64,000 nucleotides of DNA, taken from the NCBI GenBank assembly GCA_027922465.2, contig BQMF02000223.1:310001-374000 (forward strand). Direction: 5' to 3'. Position numbers and translations under genes: made by a program. Origin of the DNA: Turritopsis dohrnii. Taxonomy: Eukaryota; Cnidaria; Hydrozoa; Anthoathecata; Oceaniidae. Under the pieces are notes generated by a model. The model searched no databases and was not told the DNA's origin. It saw only the letters and a list, made by a program, of their open reading frames with translations. Positions 12,783 to 23,395 of the stretch are shown here, piece after piece; the first letter of the stretch is position 1, and the number at the start of each line of letters is the position of its first letter.

Positions 12783-13370
12783 GCTTACAAATTTGTTAAT
12801 TTCGATTTTTAAAAATTATCTATATATAACATCAGATAAGAACTAGTCCTTCATTTTGAATACTTAGGAGATGAAGTTCATAGAGGAAAAGTAACGTAAT
12901 ACGAAATATGAAATACGAAAAATTTTCCCGAATGAATTTTTCTCCGATAAGATGGATTATAAAGAATACGTATTAGTTGCCGTATTTTCACGGTTAATCA
13001 TGTCAGCCAAATCAAAGATATACTGATATCTAATACTTATTTCTATAAGTATTAGTATATATGCTTCAATCGATTGAAAATACTTCAGGCAAAGTGGTAA
13101 GCAAGTCAGCATTTAGATGTCATTGCAAACTCTATTTCAGATGCTTCAAGCAGATTAAAGTTGACGAACGGCTGAATTTACTACATTTTCCAAATTCTCA
13201 CATACCTACAATTCGTTGTGAATTCTAAAAACATCATATTCTTGTTTAAGGAAATTGGAGACGTGACAAGATGATTCGAAACCCGTCCAGACCATACAAA
13301 TACAGACAGCGCATATATAAATCTTCTAAGCTTAACTTGATAGACATGAATCCCCTGTCTGAAAGTCGCC
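12783..13370. other. Intergenic, no gene seen
   Basis: A small perfect 11-bp stem (CTAATACTTAT/ATAAGTATTAG, 13030-13055) is the only structure noted. Confidence 0.4.
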
Positions 13371-13425
13371 TTCAGTTGTGCAGTCGATAAAGTCGACCAG
13401 CATTGGTTCGACACCAGTGTTGGAA
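13371..13425 (+). repeat. Isolated tRNA-like unit (B box)
   Basis: B box GGTTCGACACC at 13405-13415 sits in a T-arm-like stem (CATTGG/CCAGTG) and is preceded by GTGCAGTCGATAAAGTCGAC, which resembles the A-box half of the units arrayed at 14.57-15.84 kb. This is a diverged outlying member of that family. It does not fold as a full tRNA. Confidence 0.4.
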
Positions 13426-14278
13426 ATCTTTCACGCACCATGATATTAAAAATACCTTTTGTAGCCTCCATTTCATCGTCGACATCAAAAATGTTGTAGT
13501 ATCCCGTTTTCCTTCAATATAGCCCAATGGACGGTGGAAGTGGAACAGGTACATGAAAATATCAGTAAATCTATTTGTGTAACACTTACCTTAAGGGTCA
13601 TTCCATGTCAAATCATCAAGAAGGTTTAACCCACCCTCTCAAAAATTCTTGAAATTTGGCATGCGAGTTCTATCAAGTAGTAGGAACATATGTACCAAGT
13701 TTCAGTTTTTAAAATTAAGCGATGTCCGAGATATCGAACATTGAAAATTTCCTGATTTCGCCTAATTTCTCCTAACGTTCTGCTTAGCGACACTTAAATG
13801 TTAATATCTCGAAATCTACAAATGCTAAAATGCTGAAAATTTGTTGTATAGTTTTTTGGATGGGGAATCTGAAAGTGAGGTTTAAAAAACACAGAAATGT
13901 ATGGTTAAGGAGCTATTGTCTATCAAAATTGATATACTAGTCATCTATAGAAACATAAAACATCTGTTGCTACGAGCGATAACTGAAAAGGTTAAAACAG
14001 AAACGACTCAAAAATTTGTCTCCATAAACTATATACTCTAGTCTACCATATGGGAAAGTTTCATGTTGTTTTTCAATGTACTTGGTGGTAAACTGCCTGC
14101 TTAATATTGTTGCCTTATTACAGCTGGAATCTCACTAATTGGTAAGTTTGACTCTTCTTGTCACATAGTTTATAGTCAAAATGAACGTTATTTTTACCAC
14201 TAATTGTTGCATTGTAGAATGAAATTACTTTCAAGTCAACATAAAAATTAAATTCGCATCAAACTCATTTTAGCGGTG
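13426..14278. other. Intergenic, no gene seen
   Basis: The stretch from 13596 (AAGGGTCATTCCATGTCAAA) looks like one end of a dispersed repeat, but I found no matching inverted end. No coding evidence. Confidence 0.3.
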
Positions 14279-14365
14279 TGCTATGCTTCAGTGGCACATA
14301 GATTAAGTGTCAGCTTGAAAATGTGACGTTGAGAGTCTGTGCTGGTTCGATACCAGTAGCACCTC
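14279..14365 (+). repeat. tRNA-like unit with intact T arm
   Basis: B box GGTTCGATACC (14344-14354) lies in a complete T arm, GCTGG-TTCGATA-CCAGT. The ends GTGCT and AGCAC can pair as part of an acceptor stem. The A-box region (TGGCACATAGAT) is degraded. It lies just upstream of the regular array and is probably an older relative. Confidence 0.45.
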
Positions 14366-14570
14366 AAACTTAGAAGTTGCTTATGTTACTTCCCTTTCAT
14401 AAATCGTCATTAAAAGTAGATTGTTGCCGTTCAATAACCCAAAACATAATGTAAGTGTTAATATAAGAAATTCTTACGGTAAGAATCAGCACTGATTCAA
14501 AAACTCTTATGATGACCCAATCGCCAGTTCGGTGTACAAGGAACCATAACAGTCAATCAGTCCTTTTTGC

Positions 14571-15840
14571 ACTTACTGACTCGATGCTAAACCGACATCA
14601 AATCATTTCACATACACACTATAATGCAATGGCGCAGTTGTTAAGTTGACGGCCACTCTGCATGTGAATATCAGCACTGGTTCGATACCATACTGGTGCA
14701 GCAATACACTGATCATTCGTTTATGTACTTACTTACTTGAGGTTAGAAAGACATCAAATACACTTCTCTTACACATTATGCTGCAATGGTGCAGTTGGTA
14801 AGTTGACGGCCAGTAACTTTGCAGGTGAATATCAGCACTGGTTCGATACCATACTGGTGCAGCAATACACTGATCATTCGTTTATGTACTTACTTACTTG
14901 AGGTTAGAAAGACATCAAATACACTTCTCTTACACATTATGCTGCAATGGTGCAGTTGGTAAGTTGACGGCCAGTAACTTTGCAGGTGAATATCAGCACT
15001 GGTTCGATACCATACTGGTGCGGCTATACACTTATCATTCATTTACGTACTTACTTACTTGAGGCTAAAAGGAAATCAAATACATTTCACTTACACACTA
15101 TACTGCAATGGCGCAGTTGGTAAGTTGACGGTCGGGAGCTCTGAAGGTCATAATCAACACTGGTTCGATGCCATACTGGTGCAACAATACACTCATCACT
15201 CGTTTATGTACTTACTTACTTGAGGTTAGAAAGACATCAAATACATTTCACTTACACACTATACTGCAATGGCGCAGTTGGTAAGTTGACGGTCGGTAGC
15301 TCTGCAGGTCATAATCAACACTGGTTCGATGCCATACTGGTGCAACAATACACTCATCACTCATTTATATACTTACTTACTTGAGGTTAGAAAGACATCA
15401 AATACATTTCACTTACACACTATACTGCAATGGCGCAGTTGGTAAGTTGACGGTCGGTAGCTCTGCAGGTCATAATCAACACTGGTTCAATGCCACACTG
15501 GTGCAAAAATACACTAATCACTCGTTTATATACTTACTTACTTAAGATTAGAAAGAAATCAAATACATTTCACTTACACACTATACTGCAATGGCGCAGT
15601 TGGTAAGTTGACGGTCGGTAGCTCTGCAGGTCATAATCAGCATTGGTTCGATACCATACTGGTGCAGCAGTACACTGATCACTCGTTTGTATACTTACTT
15701 ACTTGAGGTTAGAAAGACATCAAATACATTTCACTTACACACTATACTGCAATGGCGCAGTTGGTAAGTTGATGGTAAGTAACTCTGTAGGTGAGTATCA
15801 ACGCTGGTTCAATACCACAGCAGGAACAATTTGTGCATTA
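14571..15840 (+). repeat. Tandem array of eight 161-bp tRNA-like units
   Basis: Eight head-to-tail units. The GYGCAGTTG motif starts at 14632, 14789, 14950, 15111, 15272, 15433, 15594 and 15755, giving spacings of 157 then 161 six times. Most units carry an A box matching the RNA polymerase III consensus (TGGCGCAGTTGG, or TGGTGCAGTTGG) and a B box (GGTTCGATACC or GGTTCGATGCC) about 41 nt later. The A-box-to-GCAGGTC segment has tRNA-like length, but the D and anticodon stems do not pair well, so these are not functional tRNAs. A shared linker (TACTTACTTACTTGAGG, then ACATCAAATAC) separates units. The last unit is decayed (GGTTCAATACC). This is either a tRNA/SINE-derived satellite or a cluster of small Pol III genes. 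Confidence 0.85.
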
Positions 15841-16085
15841 AGAACTGTTCGCTCACTTAGTAATATGTGGCAAACATTCCAATAGCTAAGTTAAGGGTAG
15901 GTAACGGTCATGGTAAGTGTAACCACTGGTTCGAAGTCAGGACATGTAGTAAAACGTGGTAAGAAGAAAGGGTGCGTGAAAAACACCACCGAACCACGCA
16001 AAAAGTGGAAATAAAAACAGGGGATCTTAGTGAATTTTCATAGCTATTCTGGAAAAAAAAACCAAAAAAAATTACAAGGTTTTTT
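15841..16085. other. Array flank with one more B-box-like motif
   Basis: GGTTCGAAGTC at 15928-15938 resembles a B box and may mark a further eroded tRNA-like unit. A-rich sequence then leads into the inverted repeat. Confidence 0.3.
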
Positions 16086-16271
16086 CAACAAGCGGGCGAG
16101 TGCTTCTGCAAGTTCTTGTAATCTCTAATATATCATTCTCACTAAATAACTGTCAAACTAGATATACTCGCTGCTAATACTCTCAGCAGGAATATATAGT
16201 TTGACAGTTATTTAGTGGGAATGATATACTAGAGATTACAAGAACTTGCAGAAGCGCTCGCCCGCTTGTTG
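16086..16271. repeat. 186-bp near-perfect inverted repeat (foldback)
   Basis: The left arm 16086-16166 and right arm 16191-16271 are reverse complements over about 81 bp with only a few mismatches. The ends read CAACAAGCGGGCGAG and CTCGCCCGCTTGTTG. The 24-nt loop has its own 5-bp stem (CTGCT/AGCAG). A transcript from either strand would form a long hairpin. It may be a foldback transposon/MITE or a hairpin-RNA locus. No open frame. Confidence 0.85.
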
Positions 16272-18190
16272 TAAAATGGTAACACAATAGATTACGCTTG
16301 AAGCTTTACTAACAAACGTTGCGTCATTCACATCTAAATAAGATTCTATCAAGGGAATTACTTGCTGATGGTTTGCAAATTATTGGATTAAAATGTTTTA
16401 GGAAACGTTACAATAGGTGTTTGCAATGTAGTAGAAGCCGAAGAAAATTATGTTGCTGACGTGTATGCGGGTTGCCTAATGTCATGGTCCACTGTAGAAA
16501 ACTGTGTGACCAAGATTCAAAAACAGTCAAGACGCAATCTCACCATAATGAAAATGTATTTAGAAAGAAAAGAACCATATCTGTTTTCGTTTAAAAAGTA
16601 GTAGTTTTTGGATGTATCAATAAATACGAGATACATAATTTTCAGGGATATCAAAACATCTATTTCTTTTTGTCTTTGTGAAGCTAAAATTAAATCTTGT
16701 CGAATGCTGCTCATGTATTAACTAAAACTGACCGATTGTTAATCTTTTTTTTATCAAAATCAGTGATAATTGGGGCAACGGAGGCAAAATTATTTTAGTT
16801 TGACTTTATTTAATGAGGAGTTTAAAGCTTTTGTTACACTGAGTAACTCTCTTTCATATCTTCTTAATGAATTTCCAGATGAAATACATTATAGTAATTT
16901 ATCTGATTAGGCAATTTATCATTTAGTTTATCTTAGAAATATTGAAGATACCAGTAAGACTGTAACGAGCGTTAATGTTTTAGATTCATGGAGATTTGAA
17001 AAGGAGAATTTGTAAGTAAGTTCATTTAATTAAGTAAATTAGCTCTATTTTCATACCTCAATAACAAAGAAAAAGAAATTCGTGGATTGTTTAGGTATAT
17101 GGAAACAAGGAAAAGGACAATTTGTAAATGAGTTTCTTGAAGTCTGCTAAAAATTGTGGTTTTTGGCTTTAGGTGTATTCCACGAAATGTAACTTTTCTA
17201 TAATTGTTTTTATTGAGTTTAAAGCTTCATCATTTTATTGCTAGTACAATCTCATTTTCATAATAGAACATCATTGTTCTTGGAATTCTACTCCTTTAAA
17301 TACGAAATTTCTTTAAACATATCGGAAGTATTGTTTTAAAATTGTGATTAAAAATGAAAGTCTGAGTATATTATTTAGTGTTCTTAATGGACAGGTATTT
17401 TTCCGAGAAAAAATTTCAGTTTTCCCTCTTCCCCTTTTTACATAAGCTACCGAATATTTCGTGAATTCACATAAAGAAAGATCTCATCAAATGAATCCAA
17501 CAATAGTAAAAATCTCCAAAACTTTACTTATGACGAGTTAATGATCTTGAAGTTATCACATCATTATAGATCTTTAGTTACTTCACCAATTTTTGTTATA
17601 TGTTGAATTTATAAACCACTGGAATTTACAATTCCATTTTTTTAATATTTATTGACCACTAAGAACTTTTAGCTATGATTAAAAATGTTTATTCCCTTTT
17701 TCGAAATAAGTTAGTTTCATATTTACTTCGATCAAAATGTTATGAATAAGATTATCTTAGTGACATGGAAATGCTTTGCTTATCGTTTCAAATTAAAATT
17801 GCTAAGAAATTTGGAAACATTTGGATGACTAAAATCGGCCTACATTTGGAAATAGATGTTGCATCTTAATAAAATCGTTTTTTAGTGATTTTGAAAACAT
17901 GAATATAGGCGTACTTTCTAAATAACATCTTCATTATATCACACACAACGCGCGTTTGGTCCACGAATCGTCATAGCTTACATGACAAAGACTAACTCAC
18001 TTTAGCATGCCCTTCCTAGTCTCCCCTTGGCATGCTAACACATACACGCGGGGGGTTCAGCAACCTAAAATTCTAACGTCTCTTCTTAACAGAGCTACTC
18101 ACATCAGATTGTAACGTTTATAAGGTTCCCTCCCAAACATCCTACCCATTCCTCTTGATAGAATCGTTACTATGGTCTGTGAGACACAGT
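16272..18190. other. Intergenic, no gene seen
   Basis: AT-rich with only short frames. No recognised repeat or RNA. Confidence 0.4.
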
Positions 18191-18227
18191 TTGCAAGAGC
18201 GGCAGCAAGCATAAAGAATTGTGTTAC

Positions 18228-20506
18228 CATTTTTTCACAGATAGTATTCTAGGCATAATAGTTCATTCAACTTCTGTTGACGGCTTCGTTTTACGATTTG
18301 GCAATCAGATCATTCGTATTTCGTATCGACCATGTGTTCGTTTTGATATGTTCGATTATCGTTATTTCGCAGATCGACGTCACGCGAAGAATGATTTGAA
18401 CGCATGATGTTTCGTCCTGAAGATTTAAGAATTCACATTGTTATGCAGTTAAATCGTGGTTACAAAAAATACAATTACATTTCTGCCAAGATGAAATCTG
18501 AACTTTTGCAAATCCTAATTTTCCTTAGGTCGAAAACTTATCTATTCACAACCCTATGAGTTATGTAACTTCAATGTCGACCTATATTAATTCTTTGATT
18601 ACAATTAAAAATCCTTTCTTATCAGTTGTTGGTTTGATAAAAATTTGATAAGATGGTTTTAGAGGAGATTTTTAATCTCTGTCAGTAAGAAATTGAACAA
18701 TAGACGGCGTTAAAATTTGCCTATTTCCAAACAATTATCATAATGGAATTCCATATGTTTCTCCTTTCCTTTAAGGGAGTTATATTCAAGTTGCTGTCGT
18801 TTTTATTTAGTAGTAATAAAATAAGTGTTGTTGCTTCTAAATTTATTGCCAACGTTTGTTTATGTTTGTACAACGAAGGTTTGTCCGAAGAAATGCTTCT
18901 TTAACAAGATGTTAAAGACACAGTTTGCAAGAGCAGCAGCAAGCATAAAGAATTGTGTTACCTTTTTATCACAGATAGTATTCTAGTCCATCAAATGCTG
19001 TTGACAGCTTCGTTTGACGATTTGTTAACCAGAAAATTCGTGATCTTGCATCGACCATGTGTTAGTTTCGATAGGTTCGATTTTCGTTATTTGACAGATC
19101 GAAGAACGCGAAGAACGATTTGTAAGTATAATATTTCTTCCTGAAAAGTAAATGCTTACGTTATATATTCATTTTAAGGTTAGAGATTCTGGCCTAAAGT
19201 ATGGCAGCGTTTATAAAAAGAAACATGGTATTGGAAGGAGAAAAACTTAACATTTAAATAAAAAATTAACTTGAAGTTTGATTCCCAAAGTCTATCACTC
19301 AAGATGCAATCAATTCCTTATTGCGTGCCACCACTCATTTTCTTAAGGAAACTGATGAAAGCTGGAAAGAGAATCTAATACTTACTGACTGTTTCTTCTA
19401 ACAGAATTTTTCAGCTTCAACTTTCGTCATAACAATATGGTGCTTGTTTTCCGAATTGTTGTGTATCTGAATAACGGGTAAAATAACATTGGAAAGGCAT
19501 ATATTGCAAAATACAATTAAATTATACGACCTCTCCGAGGAAGATAAAAGGGTAGCGAAGCTATATACTTAACATTGCTTTAAGATTTTCTCATTTGTAA
19601 TGAAAAAACAATAAAATGCATATGGAATGGTATTACCATTGCTTCACAGGGAGTATTCTAAAAATATATTTCATTGCAATGCTGTTGTTGGTTTTGTTTT
19701 ATGGTTAGATACCAGATGATTCGTATTCTTGTATTGAATATGTGTTAGTTCCGATAGATTGGATTTTCGTAGTTAGTCAGGTCGAAGTCAAACAAAGAAC
19801 GATTTGAAAGTATAATGTTTCGTCCTGTAAAGTAAAGATCTACGTTATGTAGTCCATATAGGGTTAGAAGTAAATTCCTGGCAAAATTTAAAGTGAACCA
19901 AAAGTAATTGATAAAGGATATTTCTAATATTCCATTTGCAAATCCCCAGTCGCTAAAACATTATTTTGGGGTTCTTGATGGAGTCAGTTTGAACCTACTG
20001 TTTTTTGTACTTAGAAGCTCGAAAGTGAATCTAAAACTTACTGATGGTTCCTTCTAACAGGTTTTTGCATAGTAACATTGTTGAACTTTCATTTGGAATT
20101 GTTGTGGATATTAATCTCTCAGTATCTGAATAACGAGTAAATGACATTGGAAAGGCATACATCACAAAATAGAAAAATTAAATTATATGATGTCTCAGAC
20201 GAAGCTAAAAGCCTAGCTACACTATATATCTAACATTAATTTTAATAGTGGTAAGACAAAGGAAGGTAAATGTAAATATCGTTCAGTTGCAGTTAAAAAG
20301 CAATAAAAAGTATAAGTAAAGGTCTTACCTATACTTCACAGAGAGTATTCTCAGCATATGGCTTCATCAAATGTCGTTGTTGGTTTCGTTTTACGATTTG
20401 ATAATTCATATTCTTATATCGACCATTTGTTAGTTTCCATTGATTTTTCTTCGTTATTCGATGTCAACGTCAGGAGAAGAACGAATTGAAACTATAACGT
20501 TTCGGC
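18228..20506 (-). other. Tandemly duplicated candidate exon pairs
   Basis: On the minus strand, four homologous segments (A 18228-18416, B 18962-19140, C 19637-19824, D 20329-20506) each begin right after an acceptor (TTTTCAG, TTTACAG or CTTCAG), mostly with GACGAAAC or a close variant, and end at a donor (GTAACAC, GTAATAC or GTAAGAC). Between them a second repeated segment, at 19386-19466 and 20042-20125, starts after TTATTCAG and ends before GTAAGT. The repeat unit is about 690 bp. Frames open with RNIxxSNRSS-like residues, then stop; in D the 84-bp segment is fully open (ERLISTTIPNESS). This could be decayed coding exons, non-coding RNA exons or a young tandem repeat. The product is not recognised. 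Confidence 0.45.
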
Positions 20507-21237
20507 CTGAAAAGGAAAGCGTTATGCTGTTAGGCAATTCTGGTTAGAAATAAATTCATGCCAAAACTTAAAGTAAACTGGATAAGCAAAAAGGCATATC
20601 GCCAGTATTTGATTGGCTAATCTAAAGTTGCTAAACTTTTGAGGGTATAAAAAGAATCAGTTTCAAGTTTCTGTGCTATAGAATATATATATATTAATAT
20701 ATATATTGTCTTATCACTCAACTAAACCATCAAAAGACCTTTTTGGGTGTGCAAGGTTTGCACATCGGTAAAAACTTTATTGGTGCAAATTTTCGCTGAA
20801 CGAAACTGTTCGTAGAAGTTTCGTCAGTTGGCCAAAAATTGGTCATTTTCGTCCCACAAATAATTTAAGACAACGAAAAATTTCGATCTTTCGCGAAATT
20901 CCCTTATTGCTTCTTTGTTGTTTATTACAAATAGGAAAGTGTTTTGATTGCAAGTATGTACGGAATTGAACCGGCGAGTGTGAACATAGCCAAAGATGTT
21001 TCCAGGTAGCGGCCTTGAATAATGTACGTGTAAATGTAGCCCTGTTTAGATTTATGAACTATTGTAAGAAATCTTTGAAAAAACTTCCATTTCGTTATTT
21101 CTATGTCCAACCCACCAGGCCCTGCCTGCTTGGGGCGATCCCCCGAAATTAATCCACTCAAACCAAAAATGCACGTAAAAGTTCAGAAAAGGCTTACCTG
21201 GTTTCTAGCAGCAGCCTCGTTAAAATTCTACAAGAAG

Positions 21238-21257
21238 AAGGGAGAACGTTCTCCCTT
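21238..21257. repeat. 20-bp perfect palindrome
   Basis: AAGGGAGAACGTTCTCCCTT is its own reverse complement. It may be a chance event or a protein-binding site. It lies in AT-rich intergenic DNA with no flanking gene. Confidence 0.5.
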
Positions 21258-21767
21258 AAAAAAAACTTTACGATAGTTGGCATCTGATTTTATGGTAAAT
21301 AAGATATAAAACAGAAAATTTTTGATTCGTCGATTAAAAAAATTGATTGGTACAAATTTCCGAAATGAAAATGAAATGAAAGTAGGCTCAATCAAACTTT
21401 CAATCAAACTTTCAATCAAACCATAGAAAACTATTTGCAAGTGATGGCCATTAGATATATTTAGGTCCAAATTTCAACAAATCCATATATTTTTGTGGTT
21501 GGAGCATTGATTCTAGAAAACAAAAGGTATAAAGGCACTGATTTTTAAATTTTGTGGTAGAATTCTGCCTATAGTTTGAGAACAAAAGACAAGCCTACAA
21601 CATCATAGAAATCATCATAAAAACAGCAAATCCTGCCTTTAAAGTAGCAGTTTCATTCAATGTTACAAATTTAGCCCTATAAATGCCAACCCCAATTCTT
21701 TTTTGCCCCCGCAGCGAGCATAGTAGTTTCACGGGATAGGCGAATGTCAGTTTCCGATTTTGTTCTT

Positions 21768-21789
21768 CATCATCATCATCATCATCATC
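21768..21789. repeat. (CAT)n microsatellite
   Basis: About seven tandem CAT triplets. The minus strand encodes a short poly-Asp run with no gene context. Confidence 0.8.
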
Positions 21790-23307
21790 TTCCAACTTTC
21801 GTGTTGACGTTACACGGTGGTATACAATTATTAGCTGACTTTGCTTTTTTTAGCGTTTCAAAGCATGGTACTGTAAGTGGGAGACAGAATGTTTTTTCGT
21901 ATCTCTTTCGTATCTCTATATTTTTTTTTGTTTTTTTATGTAAACTTTGGCTATTTTTAGTTTTGAATCAAAATTTGAAACAGAGATTTCTAATACATTT
22001 TTTTTAAAAAGTTTTTTTTTTCTTTTGGAATCTTATTTTGATTATAAAATACGTATTTGATTATAAAATACGTATCCATGGTTTCAGTTTGTAGCAAATA
22101 CTTTCTGATATTACTTGTTAAGCCTTATTTACACTTTTTGAAAGGTATATTAGCATCAGTGTGACTTAGGCCTAAGAGATAACAAAAAGTAACAAAGTTT
22201 TGAGCAGATTTTCATCTGTTTAAGTTTAGATCTATTTAGTTTGCATATTCCAAGTTGGTTTTGAAATACCGCCACTGCTACACTATGCCACATGGTTACA
22301 CTACTCATTAAACTATTTGTTGTATTGTAAAACTTTTAACTATTGTTTCATATGAACAATTAATTGTTCTTGTAATTGGAAAAGTTATCGTAAAGAAAGT
22401 TTAACTCAATTCTAATGTAAGTGAAAAACCGTGAAGACCATCTGTCAATGAGTTTTCAAATCTGATATCCCATTTCAAAATGATCATGCTCACAATTCTT
22501 CTTGTTTTTATTGTGTTTATACAATGTTATCAAAAGTTAAAATGTATATATTTGTTACTTTGAAAAGTTTTACAAAAGCATCCATCTTAATGTTTTGACC
22601 TTCCTTCAACCTTGTTCTTTCAAAACAATAAAAATGATGTCATAAAACATTGCTTGTTCTTTAAATGACTGTTGGCTGATTAAATAGTTTTTCAATTATC
22701 GAGTTTGTCCTGAAGTTCAATTGATGCCATCATGTCAACTCTTTGAATGAAGGGTGTTATTGTATGCCTGTTTCGATGCATTAAATGTTACAAATTAAAT
22801 GTTAAATACTACTCGTCTCGTGATCATAATGCGAGACAGTTCTAAAACGATTTTGAGTGAGTGTTGAGTAGCTTTCAGGCTTCCTAAAAAACAGGCTTTG
22901 TCGAAATATTTAAGCTATAAGTATGCCACTTGCCAGGCCCACAATAAACCAAAACATTTGTTTTCGAACAAAACTTATATCTATTTCCGTTGTATAGCTT
23001 GCAGTGTATAGCTTGTTGTGTATACAAATTGAAATGCTTGAGTGCGGGGGCATTTTTTAGCTAAAGCTAAAGGCGCCTGTTTACATTGTTGTGTACAAAA
23101 TATCTGAAAACAAACACAATCTGAGGGTATCACTTCCAGACATTTTGCCTGTTTTGCCTGAATTTCTCAGAAAATGGCTCTTAAGTATAACTAGTAGTCA
23201 TTATGGGTTATTTGTAAACTGCATGGCCTTTTATACGCGTTCAAACTATTATGCTAAGAATAACTGTGGTAGAGCAAGTTTAAAGTCATGAAAGACAATA
23301 TATTTAC

Positions 23308-23395
23308 CTGCCGTGAAATACTTTCATCCCATCTTGTGCAAAGGTAAAAAATATACCAGTGATCCAAAGTTTTCGCATACATAATTATTATTGAT
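23308..23395 (-). CDS. Candidate 88-bp exon, copy 1 (unknown family)
   Basis: On the minus strand an acceptor (GCTTTAG, just above 23395) and a donor (GTAAAT, just below 23308) bound exactly 88 bp. Skipping one base, it is open for 29 codons and ends TRWDESISRQ. The copy at 40350-40437 has the same length, phase (1 in, 0 out) and splice context, with ending IRWDESISQQ. A conserved frame and length in diverged copies argue for real coding exons. I do not recognise the domain and could not join it to other exons. The flanks are duplicated as well. Confidence 0.45.

Larger units (their letters stand above)
20507..23307. other. Intergenic, several simple repeats
   Basis: Contains an AT microsatellite (about 20687-20709), a 20-bp perfect palindrome (21238-21257), a (CAT)n run (21768-21789) and a 17-bp direct repeat (22040-22056 and 22059-22075). 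20717-20750 and 23180-23307 match 40177-40349, so the region is a copy interrupted by about 2.4 kb. No gene supported. Confidence 0.4.

Noticed and set aside
13596..13960. DNA transposon starting AAGGGTCATTCCATG
   Set aside because: It looks like a repeat end, but no matching inverted end was found nearby, so no element could be bounded.
14571..15840. CRISPR array or true tRNA gene cluster
   Set aside because: The whole 161-bp unit repeats with no unique spacers, and the D and anticodon stems do not pair, so neither a CRISPR nor a functional tRNA cluster fits.
15703..15885. 60-residue frame in the array
   Set aside because: It is a translation of the last tRNA-like repeat units, not a protein gene.
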